Positions 1 to 8,197 of a stretch of DNA of 64,000 nucleotides are shown here, in pieces; position 1 is the stretch's first letter; every line of letters starts with the position of its first letter. Origin of the DNA: Hyunsoonleella pacifica (GTDB lineage: Bacteria > Bacteroidota > Bacteroidia > Flavobacteriales > Flavobacteriaceae); the NCBI RefSeq assembly GCF_004310335.1, contig NZ_SIRS01000002.1:1-64000 (forward strand), read 5' to 3'. Made by a program: the position numbers and the translations under genes. Under the pieces are notes generated by a model. It was not told the DNA's origin. It saw only the letters and a list, made by a program, of their open reading frames with translations, and did no database searches.

Positions 1-77
1 CTCTTACCATTCCGAACAGAGAAGTTAAGCCCATTAGCGCCGATGGTACTACACTTGTGGAAGAGTAGGTCGCCGCC
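1..77 (+). rRNA. rrf: 5S ribosomal RNA, 3' part (cut by window edge)
   Basis: The window opens inside a 5S rRNA. The segment with CCGAACAGAGAAGTTAAGCC and the closing GGTCGCCGCC is characteristic of the 3' half of bacterial 5S rRNA in Bacteroidota. The 5' part and presumably the 16S and 23S genes lie left of the window. A strong intrinsic terminator follows directly, so this is the end of an rRNA operon read on the plus strand. The exact mature 3' end (76-79) is an estimate from the stem partner. Confidence 0.93.
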
Positions 78-85
78 TTTTTTGA

Positions 86-122
86 AGAGTCTAATTACAA
101 TTGTAGTTAGACTCTTTTTTTT
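86..122 (+). terminator. rRNA operon intrinsic terminator
   Basis: A 30-base palindrome (86-115, arms AGAGTCTAA and TTAGACTCT, a single G:U wobble inside) is followed by an unbroken T run to 122. It sits 8 bases after the 5S rRNA and ends the rRNA operon. Confidence 0.93.
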
Positions 123-237
123 GAAGTAAACTTTACACTTCGTCAAATACTACTTGTTTTAAACTAAAAGTATAGCAAAGTATTATGTAATGTCTTTATA
201 GGTTCGACATGACTTGAGTTATTCAATACTTTATGTG

Positions 238-275
238 ATTTCTCGTCGTTCGTTCCTCACTCTCTCGAAATGACT
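238..275. repeat. Short GTCATTTCGA-type interspersed repeat
   Basis: Read on the minus strand, this spacer has GTCATTTCGAGAG, then GAGGAACGAACGACGAG, then AAATC. This is the layout of the short interspersed repeats (a GTCATT head, a GAGG..ACGA centre and an AATC tail) seen at several other places in the window. The rest of 123-352 shows no gene, and the upstream region of the next gene has no clear promoter. Confidence 0.55.
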
Positions 276-352
276 AATTGTTCTCTTTTAGTTCTTAGAT
301 TATAATTAATATCTTTATTCTCCTTTAAAAAGCTCCAGATTTAGTCCACAGT

Positions 353-1702
353 ATGATGTATACTATTATAGATGTTGAAACCACAGGGAAAAGCAATAAG
401 CTTACCGAGATATCTATTTTTAAATATGATGGTACACAGGTTGTTGATGAGTATACCTCTTTAATTAATCCGGAGCAATGGATTCCAGATTATATTACAG
501 CACTTACGGGAATTGATAATGGCATGGTAGCTGATGCGCCTACGTTTGCTGAAATAGCTGAAACAATTCTAGCGTTTACTGATAACTGCATTTTTGTGGC
601 GCATAATGTGAACTTCGATTATAACGCCATTCGGAACGAATTTAAAGCAATCGGAATTGATTTTAACAGAAAGAAGCTGTGTACCATTCGGTTGTCGCGA
701 CAATTGATACCTGGGCATAAATCCTATAGTTTAGGGAAACTTTGTAATGCTTTACATATACATATTACCGATAGACATAGGGCTAGGGGAGATGCTGAAG
801 CTACCGTTATTTTATTCGAGCTTTTATTGCAGCAAGACAATGCCGAAGCTGTATTTAGCGATTTCTTAAAAAAATCGTCTAAAGAAGCCACATTGCCTTC
901 GCATTTACCAACTTCGGTATTTAATAATTTACCTAGCACACCCGGTGTGTATTATTTTAAAAATAAAAAAGGGAAAATTATTTATGTAGGGAAAGCTAAA
1001 GACATTAAAAAGCGGGTCTTAAGTCATTTTTACAGTAAAACTAAGAAGTCTTTGGCCATGTGCAGAGAGACTGCCGATATCGACTTTGAACTTTCTGGTA
1101 GCGAATTGATTGCGTTGCTTATGGAAGACGCGGCTATTAAACAGCATTATCCAGAATATAATCAGGTAGCAAAACGTTCTAAGAAGCGCTATGCTATTTT
1201 TAGTTATACCGATAGAAAAGGTATTGTTCATATGGCGTATAATACGCTTAAAGCGGCACCAAATCCTGTGTTAATTTTAGATACCATTACCGAATGTAGG
1301 CATGAAATAGAACGTATTTGCAGTCAGTTTTATTTGTGCCCAAAATATTGTCATTTACAAGAAGCGGCTGCTAGCTGTAATCATTTTAAAATACATACCT
1401 GTAAAGGGATTTGTAAAGATGAAGAACCGCCAGAAGTATATAACCAACGTGCTTTACAAGCTTTAGAAAGCTTACAACAACATAAAAAAGATATTATTTT
1501 GAAACAAAAGGGACGCTACGCCCATGAAGATGCCTTTATTATGATTGAACAGGGTACGTATCTAGGTTATGGTTTTATTGATAAAACTGAACAGATTAAC
1601 ACTATCGAAGATTTTGAAGCTTTTTTAATACGGCAACAGGATAATAGTGATGTGCAGAAGATTATTAGGCGGGTGTTAATAAAAGAGACATCAACTATAT
1701 AA
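353..1702 (+). CDS. DnaQ-type 3'-5' exonuclease fused to a UvrC-like GIY-YIG domain
   Basis: This 449-residue protein has two domains. Residues 3-160 form a DEDDh exonuclease (D7, E9 in IIDVETTG; D89 in HNVNFD; H142 and D147 in DRHRARGD), like the proofreading subunit of DNA polymerase III. Residues 194-290 form a GIY-YIG nuclease (GVYYF at 198, IIYVGKAKDIKKR at 209). Further on, C329, C342, C350 and C354 match the C-x(11-12)-C-x7-C-x3-C ligands of the UvrC iron-sulfur cluster; C333 is extra. The helix-hairpin-helix and second nuclease domain of UvrC are missing. A role in DNA repair or damage incision is inferred. A paralogue with the same layout is at 57637-59007. ATG at 353 is followed directly by a second ATG at 356. 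The frame stays open past the TAA into a duplicated C-terminal segment. Confidence 0.85.
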   Translation: MMYTIIDVETTGKSNKLTEISIFKYDGTQVVDEYTSLINPEQWIPDYITALTGIDNGMVADAPTFAEIAETILAFTDNCIFVAHNVNFDYNAIRNEFKAIGIDFNRKKLCTIRLSRQLIPGHKSYSLGKLCNALHIHITDRHRARGDAEATVILFELLLQQDNAEAVFSDFLKKSSKEATLPSHLPTSVFNNLPSTPGVYYFKNKKGKIIYVGKAKDIKKRVLSHFYSKTKKSLAMCRETADIDFELSGSELIALLMEDAAIKQHYPEYNQVAKRSKKRYAIFSYTDRKGIVHMAYNTLKAAPNPVLILDTITECRHEIERICSQFYLCPKYCHLQEAAASCNHFKIHTCKGICKDEEPPEVYNQRALQALESLQQHKKDIILKQKGRYAHEDAFIMIEQGTYLGYGFIDKTEQINTIEDFEAFLIRQQDNSDVQKIIRRVLIKETSTI

Positions 1703-1948
1703 CAATTATTTTTTCGATTTTGTCTATTAAAATGGGTAGCCTTTCGTCATGAATCATATGTCGAAAAACAAATGTTTTTAGATTTATATTCTGTATTGGA
1801 ATATGGAATAATTAAAATAATAGGTTATGGTTTTATTGATAAAACCGAACAGATTAACACTACCGAAGATTTTGAAACCTTTTTAATACGGCAACAGGAT
1901 AATAGTGATGTGCAAAAGATTATTAAGCGGGTGTTGGTTGAGATGTGA
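1703..1948 (+). pseudogene. In-frame duplicated C-terminal fragment of the exonuclease/GIY-YIG gene
   Basis: Directly after the TAA of the preceding gene, the same reading frame stays open to a TGA at 1946. From 1820 on it repeats the end of that gene (GYGFIDKTEQINT, then FLIRQQDNSDVQKII) with a few substitutions and its own ending (KRVLVEM). Positions 1703-1819 have no counterpart in the first copy. If translated alone it could start at ATG 1772 and give 58 residues. Most likely it is a remnant of a tandem duplication or of an alternative 3' end. Stop-codon read-through would make a product with two C-terminal modules, but nothing shows that this happens. Confidence 0.7.
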
Positions 1949-1962
1949 AAATGTAATAATTG

Positions 1963-2136
1963 AACCGTCATCGCGAATGCAAAAATTGAACTGTCATTGC
2001 GAGGAGGAACGACGTGGCAATCTGTTTATTATAGCGTTTTGTTCATGAGACTGCTTCGTGCCTCGCAGTGACATTTCGGTAAGGATTCGCAGTAACGTTT
2101 TTTTCATGAGATTGCTTCACTGCGTTCGCAATGACG
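1963..2136. repeat. Cluster of short palindromic interspersed repeats, left of the GIY-YIG gene
   Basis: At least three clear copies: 1993-2023 (GTCATTGCGAGGAGGAACGA, then GGCAATCT), 2048-2072 (inverted: AGACTGCTTCGTGCC, then TCGCAGTGAC) and 2109-2135 (inverted: AGATTGCTTCACTGCG, then TTCGCAATGAC). Partial copies lie at 1966-1980 and 2084-2096. The first two face each other and could form a hairpin. The same family recurs at 2467-2573, 9835-9992 and 10120-10152. No gene is seen in the rest of 1949-2153. Confidence 0.9.
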
Positions 2137-2153
2137 TTATGGAGGAGCTAACG

Positions 2154-2441
2154 TTACAATGAATCAAACAAATCCTCCCAATCTGGGTTTAAGCTTTCTA
2201 TTAGTGCTATTTTTTTGGCTCTACTTCCTGCTTTTAATTGTTTTTCTCTGCCAATAGCTTCACCAATCATTTGAAATGATTCGTAATACACCAATTTGTT
2301 TAAGTTATAGCGTGCTGAAAATGACTTTTTATAACGCTTTTCTTTATGCTGAATGATACGCTCTTTTAAATAGGCAGTTACACCAACATAAAGTGTGGTG
2401 TTGTTTTTATTGGTTAGTATGTAAATGTATCCTGGTTTCAT
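2154..2441 (-). CDS. Small GIY-YIG nuclease family protein
   Basis: This 95-residue protein is a single GIY-YIG domain of the UPF0213/YhbQ type. The first strand motif is GYIYI at residues 4-8 and the second is LYVGVT at about residue 16. After these come an arginine in the following helix (LKERIIQH) and GREKQLKAGSRAKK, which carries a conserved glutamate. The length is normal for the family. The family is probably a DNA endonuclease, but its cellular role is poorly known. The gene stands alone and is tightly enclosed on both sides by short palindromic repeats (nearest copies 18 and 26 bases away), which suggests a link between nuclease and repeats; that link is inference. Confidence 0.85.
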   Translation of the reverse strand: MKPGYIYILTNKNNTTLYVGVTAYLKERIIQHKEKRYKKSFSARYNLNKLVYYESFQMIGEAIGREKQLKAGSRAKKIALIESLNPDWEDLFDSL

Positions 2442-2466
2442 GTTTATACGTCATTGCGGTTTTACT

Positions 2467-2600
2467 GTCATTGCGAGGCACGAAGCAATCTGTCTATGTC
2501 ATTGCGAGGCACGACGTAATCTGTTTATTGTTTACGTTTCTCTTTAAGAGACTGCTTCGTTCCTCGCAGTGACAGTCGTATTCATGAGATTGCTTTCCCG
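2467..2600. repeat. Cluster of short palindromic interspersed repeats, right of the GIY-YIG gene
   Basis: Copies at 2467-2491 and 2498-2522 are direct repeats beginning GTCATTGCGAGGCACGA. One at 2549-2573 is inverted (AGACTGCTTCGTTCC, then TCGCAGTGAC). A decayed half copy lies at 2586-2600. They belong to the same family as the cluster at 1963-2136. The apparent minus-strand reading frame across this region is a translation of the repeats, not a gene. 2600-2692 shows nothing else. Confidence 0.9.
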
Positions 2601-2692
2601 AAACTGTTAGGGAAAAGCTGTTCTTTACAGTTGTAAAAGCCCTCAATAATATCTGATTATTTGGTGTGAGTTTACAGGTTCTGATATAGTTT

Positions 2693-5530
2693 TTACCCCA
2701 TTCCATTAATAAAAGTTTCAATGAAGTCTTTTATTTTAGTAATTATTCGTTTTGATGAATTGGCTCTTTCTTTAAGACTTGGGCGTTTATTCATAACTGC
2801 AATTACCTCATCTCTAAGTGGTTCTTTTTCGGTAAATAGATAGTTACTTACAACGTCAACTAACTTTTTAAAATCTAAGTTTTCTTCTTTACTTAAATTT
2901 ACAATAGCATTTTTCTTTTCTTCCGTCCAAAATGATTCAAAAGCATTGGGAATTAAATGTGAGTCTGTAACTAGAGGTAAATTCTCTTCAATAAATTTCT
3001 CAATAAGTTCCTTTTTACTTCTTAATTGAATTTCAGAATCTAACATTTCAGAAATTTGTTTTTTCTGCTGTTCTTTATCTTTTGGTTTCTTAGAGTCTGC
3101 TAATTTTGCCAATAGTGTTAATATGTAGGTTACGTTTATTTCGTCCCTCCTTATTAATTCTAATTCAAAATCTATGTCATTAAGTATGGAAACTTTCTCT
3201 TTTTGAGTTTCTGATTTTATAGCGTCATACAAATCGAGGTACTTACTTTTGTAATTTTCAAAAGTTTGTTCATCCATTTGCAAATCTTCATAATTAAATT
3301 CTGTAAAGGTGCTTAGTACATTCTTAACTCTCATTAACTCTCTAAATGCCTTTACAAACTCTAATTCTTCAGCTTCAGAAATTAAATCATTAACACTTTC
3401 AAATGTTGGTGTGATGGATGTGACACGGGCTACTGCCTCATTAAAACTTTTTATATAATCTTCATAGGGTTGAATAATTATATCTTCAATGGCATCTTTG
3501 TTAGAAAAAAGTGTTATTGCTTCATCTGTGGCTTCTTTAAGATTTCTAAAACAAACTACATTCCCCTGCGATTTAACTTCATCTAAAATCCTGTTTGTGC
3601 GCGAATATGCCTGTATTAAACCGTGATATTTTAGATTTTTGTCAACGTAGATAGTATTAAGTAATTTACTATCAAAACCGGTTAAAAACATATTTACTAC
3701 TAGCAATACATCTACCTGTCTATTTTTAACACGCTTCCCTATATCTTTATAATACCCATAAAATTCGTTGGTTGAATAATTGGTTTGAAACATCGTATTG
3801 TAATCCACAATAAAATCTTCTAATTTTTCTCTTGTATGTTTTGTGTCGTATTGTGATGCAGGTTCAGCAACAAAATCCTCATAATCTTCATCTGGTATAA
3901 ACCCATTTGCATCTTCATCTAATTGATTAGCTTGGTAAGAAAAAATAGTACCAACTTTTAAATCGTGTAAACCAGCTTCTTTTTTAGATTTGAATAATTC
4001 ATAATAAGCTATTAAAGTCTTCACATTATGAACGCAAAAAATAGCAGTAAACTTTTTGTTGTGTGTTTTGCGACTGTGATTGTTAATTACATAATCAACA
4101 TTATTATTTAATCGGGTAGGGTCTTCAAAAACCTCTGTAGTATTTATGTCTTCAACTTTAATATCGGTAACACCATCTTTTACTTTAAGTGTACTCATAT
4201 ATTCAATAGAAAACTTTAATACATTTCTATCTCGAATAGCATCCGTAATGACGTATTTATGCAAACACTCATCAAATAGATCTTTGGTGGTACGTTTACC
4301 TAAAGCATTTTTTACTGAGTTATCCTTAAAAATTGGCGTTCCCGTAAAACCAAACATTTGTGACTTATTGAAAAAAGCTTTAATACGATTGTGCGTATCT
4401 CCAAACTGACTTCGATGACATTCATCAAAAATAAAAACCACTTTTTCATTTTGAAGGTTTTCCATTTTTTCAAAATGTTTTGTTTTGCTTATTGCAGTAT
4501 TCAGTTTTTGAATGGTGGTAACGATTAGTTTAGTATCATTAGATAATTGCTTTACTAAAGCATTGGTATTATTAGTAGCATCAATACTACCTTCACTAAA
4601 ACTATTAAACTCTTTTATGGTTTGATAATCTAGATCTTTTCTATCTACAACGAAAACCACTTTATGAACGCCTTCTAAATTGGTAAGTATTTGTGCTGTT
4701 TTAAATGAGGTTAACGTTTTACCAGAACCTGTAGTATGCCATATATAACCAAACTTATTACTCTTTTTAACACGATCAACAATAGCCTCAGTGGCATAAT
4801 ATTGATAAGGACGTAGTACCATTAATGTATTAGCAGTATTTAAAACAACATATTTAGTTATCATTTTTGACAAATGACAAGGCTCTAAAAAATATTTAGA
4901 AAACTCACTTAACTGGGTTATAATTTTATTATTAACATCTGCCCAATAAAATGTTTGTTTGAATGAACGCGCCTTAACGGGATTATTTGCATAGTATTTG
5001 GTATTAACTCCATTACTTATTACAAAAAGTTGTATAAACTGAAATAACCCTTTTCCAGAGCCAAACGAATGTCTTTCATAACGATTGGTTTGATTAAAAG
5101 CTTCTTTAAGCTCTAAACCACGGCGTTTTAGTTCTATTTGTACCAAGGGTAAACCATTTATTAATATGGTTACATCATAACGGTTTTTATATTTCCCCTC
5201 CATGGTTATTTGGTGGGTAACTTGGTATTGGTTCTTACACCAATGAATTTGATTAATAAGCTCTACATAACCCGTGTCTCCATTATCTTTAGTGTACGTA
5301 ATTCTATCACGCAACGTTTTTGCCTTCTCGTAAATATTACCTTTAGATAAATGATTTAAAATTTGTTTAAATTCAGTATCAGAATAAGATGCTTTATTGT
5401 GTTTTTCGAGTTGTATTTTTAAGTTATTAATAAGAGCATCTTCATCTTTTATAACTACTTTTTTATAGCCTAATTCTTGAAGTTGATTTACTAGGTTTTC
5501 TTCTAAAATATATTCGGGTTGTTTGGTCAT
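2693..5530 (-). CDS. hsdR: Type I restriction enzyme, restriction/translocase subunit HsdR
   Basis: This 945-residue protein is the motor and nuclease subunit of a type I restriction-modification complex. The N-terminal nuclease motif is visible as D119 and E133-x-K135 (YDVTILING, then QIELKRRG). The helicase motor has Walker A at 265-272 (HTTGSGKT), the DEAD-type box DECH at 369-372 and the GFTGTP motif III at about 394. SF2 motifs V and VI follow (FLTGFDSKLLNT and QAYSRTNR). The C-terminal third is helical and probably docks onto the methylase. It is the last gene of an hsdM-hsdS-OMP-hsdR operon; its ATG is 9 bases after the stop of the outer-membrane-protein gene. It appears intact. It should cut DNA lacking the HsdM/HsdS methyl mark. 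Confidence 0.96.
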   Translation of the reverse strand: MTKQPEYILEENLVNQLQELGYKKVVIKDEDALINNLKIQLEKHNKASYSDTEFKQILNHLSKGNIYEKAKTLRDRITYTKDNGDTGYVELINQIHWCKNQYQVTHQITMEGKYKNRYDVTILINGLPLVQIELKRRGLELKEAFNQTNRYERHSFGSGKGLFQFIQLFVISNGVNTKYYANNPVKARSFKQTFYWADVNNKIITQLSEFSKYFLEPCHLSKMITKYVVLNTANTLMVLRPYQYYATEAIVDRVKKSNKFGYIWHTTGSGKTLTSFKTAQILTNLEGVHKVVFVVDRKDLDYQTIKEFNSFSEGSIDATNNTNALVKQLSNDTKLIVTTIQKLNTAISKTKHFEKMENLQNEKVVFIFDECHRSQFGDTHNRIKAFFNKSQMFGFTGTPIFKDNSVKNALGKRTTKDLFDECLHKYVITDAIRDRNVLKFSIEYMSTLKVKDGVTDIKVEDINTTEVFEDPTRLNNNVDYVINNHSRKTHNKKFTAIFCVHNVKTLIAYYELFKSKKEAGLHDLKVGTIFSYQANQLDEDANGFIPDEDYEDFVAEPASQYDTKHTREKLEDFIVDYNTMFQTNYSTNEFYGYYKDIGKRVKNRQVDVLLVVNMFLTGFDSKLLNTIYVDKNLKYHGLIQAYSRTNRILDEVKSQGNVVCFRNLKEATDEAITLFSNKDAIEDIIIQPYEDYIKSFNEAVARVTSITPTFESVNDLISEAEELEFVKAFRELMRVKNVLSTFTEFNYEDLQMDEQTFENYKSKYLDLYDAIKSETQKEKVSILNDIDFELELIRRDEINVTYILTLLAKLADSKKPKDKEQQKKQISEMLDSEIQLRSKKELIEKFIEENLPLVTDSHLIPNAFESFWTEEKKNAIVNLSKEENLDFKKLVDVVSNYLFTEKEPLRDEVIAVMNKRPSLKERANSSKRIITKIKDFIETFINGMG

Positions 5531-5539
5531 TTAATATTA

Positions 5540-6946
5540 TTAGTTTATTAATTTACCTAATAAAATACTAGTAGAAAAGCCTAATTCTCTAATACTATTA
5601 ATTTGTCTATATTGAACTTCAATATTTATTGAAGGCTTTCCATTATTGTCTTTAATACTCAATGGTACACCAATCTTCCAATTAAAATCATCGTATTTTC
5701 CAAAATTTTTCTCTAGATTTAAACTTAAGCCAGCAAATCCTTTTCCTAAGAACAAACTAGCAATTTCTAATGATAATGATGGTGTATAAAACTCATCGTA
5801 TTCTATTATATGTACTTGTTTAGATCCAGTAACTACGCGTTCGTTATTTGATTGTGTTATAAAAGTTTGAAATTCTTTAGCGTTAGAGTTGGTAGAATTT
5901 ATATTATTGTTATTTTGAAATGAAAATTTTGGACTTATATAAAATGAAGCAGCATTACTATACTTAATTAAATATCCCAAAGAAGCACTGGTCTTTAGTG
6001 CCCAAAATCTATTTTCAACTGTTGCTGTATTATTTTCTGAATCTGAAGTTAATATAGATTCGCTACCAGCAGGAATTACAATATCAAAAGAATACCAACT
6101 GGTCTGGAACGACTTGTATAACTTATTTTTTTTTAGATATGCAACCTCTTCTTTTGCAATTTCTTCATAAACATCTTTGCTTTTATTTTTAGCGTATTCA
6201 TCAATATGTTTTATTAATTCGTTTTCGTCGTAATCATGAAGTATTTCTAATGATTTAATATCATCAGAAAATTGGGATTTTATAAAAGTAGTGTTTTTTG
6301 TGTCATAATTATTTTTTAGTCTATTTCTATTTGCTTTTACTATTTCTACCCTTTCTTTTCTCGTGCCATTATGCCGTCTCCACCCTTCAAAGCTTACAAA
6401 ACCACTTGAAAAATTAGAGTATTTAAAAGTAAGTGCAAGATTATCTTTTTCAAAATCACCATCTTTAAAAATAGTACCAAAAGATTCAGATGTTTTTAAA
6501 ATGGCACCAAAAGTAAAAATGGCATTTAACTTATCTAATTCTCCCCTGTTTTTACCATCAAAGTTTACACCTAAATTGATGGTTTTATTAGTAGAATTGT
6601 AATTAGCAAAATACCGTTGCAAAGACACATCAGCAGAATTATTGAAAAAACTAGAAATTTCTGAGGCTACAAACAAATTTTTCATTTTGCTATTAAATTC
6701 TGCATATTGCTGTCTACCACTATAATAATCTATTCTGTTTTGTCTGTTTCTACCTTGTTGTTCTTCAATAATTAGATTTTGCCAATAAGTTTTTTGTTTC
6801 TCAATATCTTCTTCATAAGCTTTAGTAGAGTATTTAATTGTATCCTTAGCTTCTTCGATCTTCTTTTTAAGATTGTTTTGAGCATTTACTGCGGCAATAC
6901 TCATTAAGGTAAAGCATAGTAAAAATAAGATTTTTTGAGTTCTCAT
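5540..6946 (-). CDS. Predicted outer-membrane beta-barrel-like protein inside the RM operon
   Basis: I do not recognise a family. The 468-residue product begins with a clear signal peptide (LLCFTLMSIAAVNAQ, cleavage near residue 22). A charged, probably coiled-coil stretch follows (residues 24-100, rich in K, E, Q and R). After about residue 105 there are alternating polar/hydrophobic strands such as INLGVNFDG, LALTFKYSNF, LGYLIKYS and GLSLNLEKNFG. The last strand ends LGFSTSILLGKLIN, as in outer-membrane barrels. It lies between hsdS (119 bases upstream) and hsdR (9 bases downstream), same strand, so it is probably co-transcribed with hsdR. Type I RM systems are cytoplasmic, so its presence is unexpected. 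It may be cargo of the island or an unrelated insertion. Confidence 0.65.
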   Translation of the reverse strand: MRTQKILFLLCFTLMSIAAVNAQNNLKKKIEEAKDTIKYSTKAYEEDIEKQKTYWQNLIIEEQQGRNRQNRIDYYSGRQQYAEFNSKMKNLFVASEISSFFNNSADVSLQRYFANYNSTNKTINLGVNFDGKNRGELDKLNAIFTFGAILKTSESFGTIFKDGDFEKDNLALTFKYSNFSSGFVSFEGWRRHNGTRKERVEIVKANRNRLKNNYDTKNTTFIKSQFSDDIKSLEILHDYDENELIKHIDEYAKNKSKDVYEEIAKEEVAYLKKNKLYKSFQTSWYSFDIVIPAGSESILTSDSENNTATVENRFWALKTSASLGYLIKYSNAASFYISPKFSFQNNNNINSTNSNAKEFQTFITQSNNERVVTGSKQVHIIEYDEFYTPSLSLEIASLFLGKGFAGLSLNLEKNFGKYDDFNWKIGVPLSIKDNNGKPSINIEVQYRQINSIRELGFSTSILLGKLIN

Positions 6947-7065
6947 AATGTTTGGTTAATTAGTGATTAATGTTATGCTATTAATTAATCTTGGCGAGAA
7001 CTTTTTATAAATATAAAAGAAATAATTTGCACTAATTAAAACCATACCCAATACTAGGTATTAAT

Positions 7066-8196
7066 TTACATAAACATCTGTTGCAACAATCCTTTTTTAA
7101 ACTGTTGCGTTTGTTCTATTTGGGTAGTTACTAATTGTATTTTAGCATCAATAGCCGATAAGAAATTGGCTATTTTGGTTTGTTCTTGTATGCTTGGAAT
7201 TGAAACGTCTATGTTTTCGATTGTTGCTTTTGATAAACTTGGTACTCCTGATGCCTCATTATATTTCTTCCAATTTATTAACAAGAAAAGAAAGTAAATA
7301 AATTTTGGTAATACTTCATTAAACGAATGAGTATAAAACAAAGTGTCAACCGTCCAAAATTTACCTTTAAGAAATACAGGTTTGTCTATTGTTCCTTTTC
7401 TTCCAATTCCAACACTTTCTCCATCAAATAAAAAATCATTAACATAAGTCATTAGCCCACCTGTTCCGTAAACAGGAATTTCTCCTTCTCTTAAATGTTT
7501 GTAATCCTTACCACTTCCTATTTTGAGAACTTCCCCCAACTTCTTCTTATCCCATTCCGGATAATCATTCCCACTATCATCTTTAAATCGTAACTTTTGA
7601 GAAAATAATTGTTGCATTACGCCTTTTTTGTATTGCTCTAAACCGCTTTTTTTTTGTTGTAGTTGTTCTATTTTTTTATCTACTGAGGAAAGGAATTTGG
7701 CTATTTTTTGTTGTTCTTCAAATGTTGGAAAAACGAAATTTATTTTATAAAAATCTGAATGATTTAAATCTGGAATTGTTGAAGTACCTGCTAATCTTAA
7801 GATTCTATTTTGAGTTTTATATAGATTCAGATAATTTACTAAAAAGTTCTTGTTTATATTCTTTGGATAAGCAATTTTAAAAAAATTATTATGAAAGGCT
7901 CCTTCAACATTAGTAACAACTTTACCTGTATTCCCTGTTCTAGTCATTAAGATATCATCTTCATCACAGATTACAGATTTTGGAGCATCTTTTATAAAGT
8001 ATTTCTTTTCGGATTTTTCTCTTAAAAATTCATTTGTAATATAAAAAAGACTTCCTTTTTCTTGCTGTGTTAATCTATCTGAAATACTTATTTGTAAGCC
8101 TTGACTGATTTTAACCAAATTCTTAAATGGGTTAACTTTCCATTCATCTAAAAATTCTTTAAATCTTAACTTTGGTACTTGTTTCACTTCACTCAT
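7066..8196 (-). CDS. hsdS: Type I restriction enzyme, specificity subunit HsdS
   Basis: The protein has two target-recognition domains, each followed by a conserved helical spacer. The first spacer is EEQQKIAKFLSSVDKKIEQL with YKKGVMQQLF; the second is QEQTKIANFLSAIDAKIQLV with FKKGLLQQMF at the C-terminus. This is the classic pseudo-symmetric HsdS architecture that reads a split DNA target. I start at ATG 8196 (MSEVKQVPKLRF, 376 residues). That start lies one base after the hsdM stop and gives the usual N-terminus; an in-frame ATG at 8229 would overlap hsdM by 32 bases. No second hsdS or invertible cassette is seen, so no phase variation is indicated in the window. Confidence 0.94.
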   Translation of the reverse strand: MSEVKQVPKLRFKEFLDEWKVNPFKNLVKISQGLQISISDRLTQQEKGSLFYITNEFLREKSEKKYFIKDAPKSVICDEDDILMTRTGNTGKVVTNVEGAFHNNFFKIAYPKNINKNFLVNYLNLYKTQNRILRLAGTSTIPDLNHSDFYKINFVFPTFEEQQKIAKFLSSVDKKIEQLQQKKSGLEQYKKGVMQQLFSQKLRFKDDSGNDYPEWDKKKLGEVLKIGSGKDYKHLREGEIPVYGTGGLMTYVNDFLFDGESVGIGRKGTIDKPVFLKGKFWTVDTLFYTHSFNEVLPKFIYFLFLLINWKKYNEASGVPSLSKATIENIDVSIPSIQEQTKIANFLSAIDAKIQLVTTQIEQTQQFKKGLLQQMFM

Positions 8197-8197
8197 A

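Noticed and set aside
190-215. Possible tRNA T-arm (GGTTCGACATGACT)
   Set aside because: No matching acceptor, D or anticodon arms can be drawn around it.
1963-2600. CRISPR array
   Set aside because: The repeats are palindromic, vary in sequence and orientation and lack uniform spacers, and no cas gene is present.
2494-2721. A 75-codon minus-strand reading frame between the GIY-YIG gene and hsdR
   Set aside because: Its C-terminal CHCEERSS and SCLAMT are translations of the palindromic repeats, a common artefact. It also overlaps the end of hsdR.
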